Positions 56,899 to 64,000 of a stretch of 64,000 nt of DNA are shown here, piece by piece; the first letter of the stretch is position 1; every line of letters starts with the position of its first letter. A program made the translations under genes and the position numbers. The notes under the pieces were generated by a model that did no database searches, was not told the DNA's origin, and was given only the letters and a program-made list of their open reading frames with translations. Source of the DNA: Orobanche coerulescens (lineage: Eukaryota > Streptophyta > Magnoliopsida > Lamiales > Orobanchaceae); contig CM065818.1 of NCBI GenBank assembly GCA_033398695.1, positions 56,452,001 to 56,516,000 of the forward strand, read 5' to 3'.

Positions 56899-59271
56899 CT
56901 TAGGTTGAGAAAACCTAGGCATTTGGGTCGAGTTGGGTCGTGTTTTCGTTGCCTCATTCGAGTTGTCAATTGACAAATATTGGAGCCGTGAGTTTTTGTT
57001 GTTCACTCGGGCTTATGGGTTATGCGATTTGCCAGTGTAGTATTGGGGTTGTTATATACTTTTCCAAACGGTGTTAAACGAGATTCTCTGGAATGAGATG
57101 TATTGTGTTCTTGAGTCGAACTGACTTGGCAAAACGTGTGTTTTGAAAATATCCGTGTTGAGTATTTTCTAGAGTCGAGACATGTGCCAGTATCACGGGG
57201 AATCGTCGGCTTCACGATCTGTAAGTATTTGGATTTTTGAATTTCATTGAGATTTATTGCCGTTCTAAGTTGATACGTTTTGAGATTCAGCAGATATCAT
57301 GCGTTACAGTATAAGGTAACAAAATTGGGACATGATTGATGAATGGAGAAACTATGATTTTGAAAATCAGTATGTCGATTAAATTTTGGAACGGAATTGT
57401 GCATTGGGAGAAATATTGTGGATTGTTCAGGAGAACATGTAGTCATGTTAATTCATTTTATGATATATGAACCGCTTTTGAACATTTGAAAATGATACTC
57501 TTCAAAATGAATGTCTTACGGACGTTTTACGGAAAATGATTTTGGGCCGAGACCCAATCGATTTTGAAATGGTTTTATAACTCAGGACTTGGGGTCCGAA
57601 AAGAGTTTTCTACTTTTTAAACTTCTTGTAATGTGGAATGAGATACGGGCTGAGACCCTAACGTTTCAAAAGACCTTCCTGTTTTCTAAAACTCCCGAGA
57701 TTTGTAAAATACTTTACCAATCGTTTACCTATGTTATTTCCACCTATCGAGGCTCTGGTTTACTCGTTCAAATGGAACCTCTCGGGAAGTCTTTCGCCGT
57801 GTTTGATTTGCTTGATTTGTTTCAACGCTTTGTCATATCATATTTGAGGTGATCCAGGATGGGTAAATGGTTGACGATACGAGTCATGTGTGGAAAAGGA
57901 GTTTTTATCGGAGTCTATATATTGAGGTTTTGGAACTCGATCGTGTGGTCTTCCCGATGGAATATCGGTGGATATTGGTGACAAGTGACGATATACGGGA
58001 GTATGGATATGGACAAGCATTTGCATAAATTTCATTTTATTTAATCGTGTCTATTTGAAAAGAATTTTTATCGAGAACTTGGCACCAATGAGCCGATTTA
58101 ATTTTTAAAATTGATTTCGTGGTCTTACGAAAATTTATGTTTTGAGTTTTCAAACTCTTGAAAGAACTTTCGAAAATTGTCTTCGTGACAAGAATATATG
58201 ATTTCAAACTGGTATTGAAAATGTGATTGATGTACATACGCATTTAGTGCATCGGGCATATCATATCGATGGTACAAGGAAAAGAGATTCGAAGTTTAGT
58301 ATGGTAGATTGGTTATGCAAGGATGATCGGTTGATTGATCAGATAAGAGAAATATACTGAGCGTTGTAGATTCATGTGCAGGATGTAATTTTGGAACTTT
58401 GGACTTTGTAAAACCGGGACATATGTGCTATGTGAGTCCATTGGTGCGGTAGTTGCGCAATCTTACCATAGTGATCTTTGAATGATTTCTTTGTAAGTGT
58501 AAATTTGGGGATGGTGACCCCATACTGGTGGTTTTGGATATTGAGTGGTCGTTCCCACTCCATGTATAATTAGGTATGTTCATCGATTTGTGATTGGTTG
58601 TTCGTGTGCCGAGGAATATGTTCGCCAGTTGGGTATGTTTATTGAGATCTACTGTACGTGATTGATTTGTAGTTTTGAGAATGTTATTATTTCGTATATA
58701 TGTTTATGTGGTTATGTGTTGATCTTGTTGTAATTTATATTGTGAAGTTATTCTCGATTTTAGTTGTTCATTCTTTTATAATATTGGAGTTTATCACGTT
58801 GATGATATTCTCGATTGTGTTTTGACCTCTGGTTGGTCATATTGGAATTTATCATGTCGATGATAAATTCGGTTGATTGTTGATCATTATTGGTGATCAT
58901 CTGAGCGTTCGGATTTTTGTTGATGTTTCGGGATTCGTGTCGTTGTTTTGGGCAGTTGTTTCGTAGATGTATTGTATATTATTCGTCTTATCGGAATTGG
59001 GACTTGATTATGTAATCAGGCAGACAGGATTTGATTCGGGCAGATTGTTTCATCCGAAGATGATATATTTTGTTGAGACTCAGGGAATTGTGATCGTAAG
59101 CGTATTGAGACCGCAGTGAGACCGCTTGCTAGTATTTCAGAGATCGTCGACTGCGTATTTGTAAGTATGCTCTTTTGGTTATTCGGTGATGACGATAATT
59201 GATCGTTGTCGTGATGGTTTTGGGGATATTTTGGGTTGGAAGGTATGTTTGTTTGTTTTATGACGGATTGC

Positions 59272-59309
59272 AAGTTTCGAGGACGAAACTTATTTTAAGT
59301 GGTGTAGAA
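59272..59309 (+). other. LTR-6 stem-loop and polypurine tract
   Basis: AAGTTTCGAGGACGAAACTT (59272-59291) keeps the 8-bp stem of LTR-2 and LTR-3 but with a 4-nt rather than 3-nt loop. The tract AAGTGGTGTAGAA then abuts the right LTR. Confidence 0.75.
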
Positions 59310-62300
59310 TGTAATATCCGGAATTTCTACTACTGTTGTTTGATATTATTTTATTCGAGTTATATTGTACAGCGTGGAATGCATGCAGTAGGAATAAAAT
59401 AAATAAAGGACCGAGATGTCGATATCGGTATAATTGTCGTATCCGGTCGACGTTACATTTGAGGATATCGTGTATTAGGTTATCGTACTTCGATATAGAG
59501 TATATCGTATAAGAATATTATCGATTCGGTATATGTATTCGGTAAGTGTATATGTGTTTTCGGTATGTCGAGACAGTGATACAGTTGGAATTGGCTAAGT
59601 GTAACATTATTAGCGCACGCTAATAATCATGAGTAGCGCACGCTATCGTGCAGGATTAGCGACGCTACGGATATAAGATAACGCACGCTAATACAATCCG
59701 ATCGGAAGGAATCTACGCGTGGACCGTGCCACTTTCGGCGCACGTTCGATAAGTCAACGGATGTTGTAATCTAGTGTTAGCGCACGCTAATGCATGTTGA
59801 TTAGCGCACGCTAACTATATATCGGTCCACAGGGAAACTAAGCAGTATTGGTTGATTTCGGCTAGTGGGGTCATGAGCATCTTCGTGGTAGGTGTAGACT
59901 GTAGCAATTCAACTGTTATTAGCGCACTCTAAGAAAAATGACTTGCGACGCTAGGCAGGATGTTTTACGACGTTAATGCATGGGCATTACGTCGTAAGCT
60001 AGTTCTGAAGCAAGGCGGTAGCCTCTGGAGCTGATAGCGCACGCTAACAAAGTCGATTAGCGCACGCTAAAGGCGGTAGCGCACGCTAAACATGAGATGT
60101 TAGCGCACGCTAATAATGAATATTATAAAAAGGGACAGAAGGGTGTTATGAAGCATTTCGTCCATTCCTTCCTTGCAACCGAGAGAGAGAGTTTTAGAAA
60201 GAGGTTTGAGGTCTCAAACACCGAGAGATGGTGATCTTTAACAAGATTAAGATGGAGAGCATGGATTCAAGCCTTGTCCTTCAAGTTGTTCATGATTCTT
60301 TGGATGGAGTTCTAATGTTCTTCTTTTTGGTTCATCTAAACCGTAATCTTCGTATTCCTTCGTTAGTGGTTCATTTTTCTTGGATGATTTCATGCAAGGA
60401 GCATGTTGATAATCATATGATGATGTTATATGAGATTCAATGGAATTTTGATAAGAGTTTCGGATGTTAGTTAAGATTCTTCATACCATAAGGATGTTGA
60501 TTCATTTAACCCGATCTAAGAAGGATTTCGAATCTTGGTAATTATATTGGTCGATTTAGATGAGATGAATCATGATACTAGGTTGAATTCAGATTTAGCA
60601 TGATATGATCCTTGTTATCGAGTCGGTTTGATTATTGAGGTTGTTATTGATATATGGACATTGACATGATCATTGTGATAATTATGGGGTCGTTTATCTT
60701 CAAGAGATATGGGGATTTATGTCTCCCTTCATTCGGATTCGTAGTCGCAAGATGTGAGTCGATGTTTGGAATGCATGCCATCAGACATTAGCGCACGCTA
60801 AGCTTACGGCTAGCGCACGCTAACGGGACAACTTAGCGCACGCCACGTTATGCGTTTAACGTGCGCTAAGTAGGCGACGATCTGGTATTTTTGTGTTTTG
60901 ATTATGAATTCGTGATGGTTTGATTTGGTTTGTTACATTGCGTTTATTCGAGGTTGTGTTGAACCGTTGAGTTCGATTGGTTAGTTTTGTCGGTTGTTGA
61001 TTGTTATCGGATATGTGTTATTTGATTTCTTCGATAGGTTGAGATTATTGATCGGTGATTATAACCAGATATTGCGGTTGTGTTCGAGTATGTCCATTGT
61101 ATTGCTTTTGATCGGGGATGAGGAGCTCGTAGACAAAGGCAGTGTGTTCGGCAGCAGCTTCGCGGTATCGGTATCGAGGCAAGTTATTACTTGCGCAGTT
61201 ATAATATTTAATGAATGGTTTCAGTTTCATTTCGTTTATAATGCATATAGCGATGATTATTATTGTGAACTCTGGGTATTCGGATCGCATATCGTTCTTT
61301 CGATTCTGGGAGGTAAATCATAATGTATATGCTTTATCTCAGTTATTGGTATGTTCGAGTATCGAGCTTACATTATGGTAAAGACGAGGATATGAGTATC
61401 TATAGTTCATTGTACGTTTGGAACGCCGAGCATTGAAGATAATCGTCGGTGATGATTGGACATCGAGGTTGCTCCCGAAGGACTCGGGGCAAGTATTCCA
61501 TATTGATTATGGTTTAATGTTATTTATTTTGGTCTCGTACACTTTCTTTCATGTTGTTGAACATGAAGTCGTCCTAGTAAATTTTCATGTTGTCGTGCAT
61601 GTTATGTTGTTCATGTTGATGAACGTGTTGATTTGCATATGTGTATGCATATTGTGTTGTTTATGTTGTGTAAATAATCCGATGGGATTATGAGGATCTA
61701 TGCTGAGGGCGCTGGATCGAATGTCCATCATGCGTTGGTTCGACGGGATCATCATGAGGATCTATGCTGAGGGCGCTGGATCGTTGGACAGGTTTTCCAC
61801 CATCCGTTGGTTCGACGGGATCATCATGGGGATCTATGCTGAGGGCGCTGGATCGTTGGATTACCAGTATTGTGTTGATGGAATCTTGTGAATTCGCATC
61901 ATTGATTGTATCATATGTTGTTGTTCATATGTGTATTGTTAGTTATCCACCTTATGTTGATCTGATAGGATCAACAAAGGGATCTATCTTGAGGGGCTGG
62001 ATCATCGGATTTCCATTGAGTATACATGATTGATATTCCGTGATCATATTGACGTGGTCATATGAGTATGCATTTGTAGGTCTTGTGTTAGGACCGTGTC
62101 CGTATTGCATTGATCGATCTCGGATTAGGTGATATGATTGTCGTGGCACTTCATATCTCGAGGTATGTTCCGTATTTCCTTGGTATTTGTCTTTGATGGA
62201 AAATCGGTTATCGTCTTGGGATTTGATGATGTTATTCGATGGATCGTATTGGTCGGTAATGGTATATTTCCGTATCGTGAGTTGGTGATGACAGTTTGAG

Positions 62301-62977
62301 AATCTTGAGTATTGTTTGAGGTACAATATAGATATTATGTTCGAGTTTATTGGTTAATCGAGTACGGGATGTGAAATGTGATAATGGTTATTCTGATGAG
62401 AATTTCTTGAGTAAGCAAAGTCATGGCGGTAAGATTATGTTGGTCGTATTCTTATGTTGTATTCTCATTGGTATGTTATTATTAATGTGATGTGACAGTT
62501 ATCATTGTTGGATATTATGGTGACCCGTCGTGGGATTTCTTTTTAGGTTCTCGGAGTATCGAGCTTGTAGCGGTCGTGAAGAGATGAGCTTCCGGAGGAT
62601 ACCGGCTAAGACATGTTGTGTGCATTGAGTTTCTTGATTGGTTCTTGTATTCCATTGCTAGAGTATCTTTATGGTTGGTCTTTTTCCATTGCGTGAGTAT
62701 TTTGAAATGCTCTTTTGGTATCTAGTAACTGAGGTTACTTTGGAAATCGTTTTCTAAACTTTTGAGTGTCGGCTGTTTGGCCTTGCGATTTCAAAAGAGT
62801 TTTTACGACGGTTTTTGATAAATGGATTTTATATGTCTTTGTGAATTTTTAAAGATAGTACCGTCGTTGGCCTCTTGGGCATTTGTAAATGTTTGCGAAA
62901 ATTTCTTTTAGCCTTGTGGGTTCCATCTCGGGGCCCACGGCGCTGTAATATTTCCGGTTAAATCTGTGGGTGTTACA
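59310..62977 (+). repeat. LTR-6 right long terminal repeat (3668 bp)
   Basis: Copy of 53201-56881: cluster A 59606-60112, TATA 60123-60130, cluster B 60784-60870, module about 61689-61866. Many differences from its partner are CCG/CTG, CGG/CAG or one-base losses. Confidence 0.93.
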
Positions 62978-62982
62978 CTAAG

Positions 62983-63600
62983 AAGGTATGGCCACAGGAT
63001 ACTCTATGTGTTGTTATTGTGCTGATGTTGAATGGTAACATGTGGTTACCATGTGTGTTGATTATCGTGATGAGAATACGTCATGACATGGATATCTTGA
63101 TGATGTTGTTTCTGAATGAATTGATATTCCGGAATGTTGTTTCACAAATGATTTCAAAACGAAACGGTTATGAAAATGGGTTTATGGTTTTGATTAAATG
63201 GCCGATGTATTAAAAGTATTTTTCAAAAAATTCATTTCAACAAAATAGTTCAAATTCAAGAGTTCTAAAATATTATCATTTGAACGAATACCTTAAAATT
63301 TTATTTTTAAAGAATGTTACCAGTGATTGACCACTGTGGGGTGTACTTTGTTTCGGCCTTGTTTGTATTGGTAAATATCGTATGTTCCGTTGATATGGTT
63401 ATGTGATTCGTTTACGACTGCAAGTTCTATTTGTTGCAGTTGTAGTTTTTGTACTCGTGCAATTACCCGGGTGGATATTTTGCCGTGTTACTATTTGTTG
63501 CCTTACGTTGATATGTTATGCTGAGTTGGTATCTTCGGTATGTTGTTTTGCAATGTTATGTTCCATTGTACCTAGCAGTTGTATATTCGGTATGCCGAGG
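62983..63600. other. Continuation of the sequence left of LTR-6
   Basis: Joins 53200 once LTR-6 is removed. AT-rich, with no domain in any frame until the zinc knuckles that follow; probably a decayed gag-containing region. Confidence 0.4.
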
Positions 63601-63701
63601 TGTTTCAACTGTTATGTGCCGGGGCATGTACGTGAAAATTGTCCTTCTCACCAGTAATGTGTTACAAGTGTGGACTTGAGCGACACAGAATCCAGTTTTG
63701 T
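63601..63701 (+). pseudogene. Two gag-type CCHC zinc knuckles in different frames
   Basis: 63601-63642 encodes CFNCYVPGHVRENC and 63660-63701 encodes CYKCGLERHRIQFC; both are CX2CX4HX4C, the nucleic-acid-binding knuckle of retroelement gag. A TAA at 63655-63657 follows the first, and the second is in another frame, so the gene is broken. The open frame from 63403 gives no clear capsid domain. The pair resembles the double finger in the gag of LTR-1 but differs in sequence, so it belongs to another element or lineage. Confidence 0.65.
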
Positions 63702-63727
63702 GAGTTATCATGCACTAATGCTGAGAG

Positions 63728-63787
63728 GTAGTGTGCGCTACCCGTACTCAATTAGCGCGCGCTAAGGAGAGTACGTAGCGTGTGCTA
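63728..63787. promoter_or_regulatory. TAGCG-type dyads after the zinc knuckles
   Basis: TAGTGTGCGCTA, TTAGCGCGCGCTAA and TAGCGTGTGCTA in 60 bp. They are the same class as the LTR arrays but lie next to gag remains. Either an LTR starts nearby or the dyads also occur inside an element. Confidence 0.45.
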
Positions 63788-64000
63788 TTCCTCACACAAC
63801 CTACTACAAAGATGACAATGATGATACGCTCGGCCCGACTCTCCAACCAGGTTGAATGACGAATAATAATTGACACACGATACAATTACTCTGAACGGTG
63901 AATACAATGAATGAATATGAATGATGAATGATTATTAATGAGTGAAAAATTACTGAGTGACAATATACTGAATAATAATGAATGAATTTATAGTCGGGTA
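63788..64000. repeat. Low-complexity GAAT/ATGA-rich tail
   Basis: From about 63900, runs of AATGAATGA and TGAATGATG-like units. No gene recognised to the window end. Confidence 0.6.

Larger units (their letters stand above)
56882..59309 (+). other. LTR-6 internal region, non-coding
   Basis: After the primer site comes TTAGGTTGAGAAAACCTAGG, a leader shared with LTR-2. No protein domain on either strand; open frames stay below about 90 residues. The end carries a stem-loop and the polypurine tract. Confidence 0.8.
53201..62977 (+). mobile_element. LTR-6: large retrotransposon without coding capacity
   Basis: The LTRs (53201-56881 and 59310-62977) are about 3.7 kb, with TGTAATATC...GTGTTACA ends, and are flanked by the perfect 5-bp duplication CTAAG (53196-53200 and 62978-62982). 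Primer site and polypurine tract give plus-strand direction. The 2.4-kb interior has no gag or pol domain. Its leader after the primer site is like that of LTR-2, so the two non-coding elements are probably related. It would need proteins from another element. Confidence 0.93.
30498..64000 (-). mobile_element. LTR-4: old chromovirus, interrupted and cut by window edge
   Basis: The outer left border TGTCACGGCC (30498) is the expected LTR end. The same LTR seems to continue on the far side of hAT-C (45983-47174), where it meets a polypurine tract and minus-strand pol (47185-49039). That pol is then cut by LTR-5. The remainder, including the second LTR, would lie beyond 64000. Continuity across hAT-C is inferred from the flanking order and from GCAGCGGAAAA near 30772, which sits at a similar distance from the LTR end as in LTR-2. 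Confidence 0.6.

Noticed and set aside
1..64000. A host protein-coding gene
   Set aside because: All recognisable domains belong to transposases or retrotransposon proteins; no other domain was recognised on either strand.

Overview
The window is plant nuclear DNA from a dense transposon nest. The organism is an angiosperm, probably a eudicot (inference). I found no intact host gene. The signs are Ty3/Gypsy chromoviruses of the Tekay/Del type, with a C-terminal chromodomain and initiator-tRNA-Met primer sites, plus plant hAT transposases of the RICESLEEPER and TTF-finger types, CACTA and hAT non-autonomous elements, and CG-rich long terminal repeats in an otherwise AT-rich background.

Layout. 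1-4117: small DNA transposons, namely a CACTA element (171-1041, 3-bp target duplication) holding a tRNA-like stretch, a 379-bp hAT element (1682-2060, 8-bp duplication) and a decayed hAT-like element (3122-3637). 4118-18185: hAT-A, with a broken minus-strand transposase, carrying chromovirus LTR-1 (4271-14957); a solo LTR (6831-8401) sits inside the gag of LTR-1. 18575-29933: hAT-B, whose transposase is split by LTR-2 (20753-28658), a retrotransposon with no coding capacity. 30498 to beyond the right edge: an old minus-strand chromovirus, LTR-4. Its LTR appears to be interrupted by hAT-C (32001-45982), whose transposase is interrupted by LTR-3 (34797-44404), a full-length but broken chromovirus. 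The LTR-4 pol (47185-49039) is cut by LTR-5 (49040 onward, gag deleted), and within the following sequence lies LTR-6 (53201-62977), a second retrotransposon with no coding capacity. Insertion order is readable from the duplications: LTR-4, then hAT-C, then LTR-3; and LTR-4, then LTR-5, then LTR-6.

How the parts work together. LTR-1, LTR-3, LTR-4 and LTR-5 encode or once encoded gag, protease, reverse transcriptase, RNase H, integrase and chromodomain. LTR-2 and LTR-6 have paired LTRs, primer site, polypurine tract and target duplications but no protein, so they were presumably moved by proteins of related elements. The cis signals that coding and non-coding elements share are therefore informative: the TGTAA...TTACA ends, a stem-loop next to the polypurine tract, a tandemly duplicated module with a TCCGACGGG-type core, and clusters of short CG-containing palindromes.

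The most interesting signal is those palindromes. In LTR-1, LTR-3, LTR-5, LTR-6 and the solo LTR, arrays of 12-bp dyads with half-sites TTACG, TAACG or TAGCG lie just upstream of the LTR TATA box. Each family has its own version, yet spacer sequence is partly shared between families. I read them as possible element-specific binding sites in the LTR promoter; this is inference. Many differences between paired LTRs, and some frameshifts, fall at CNG sites or palindrome centres, so part of the apparent decay may be 5-methylcytosine deamination or sequencing error.
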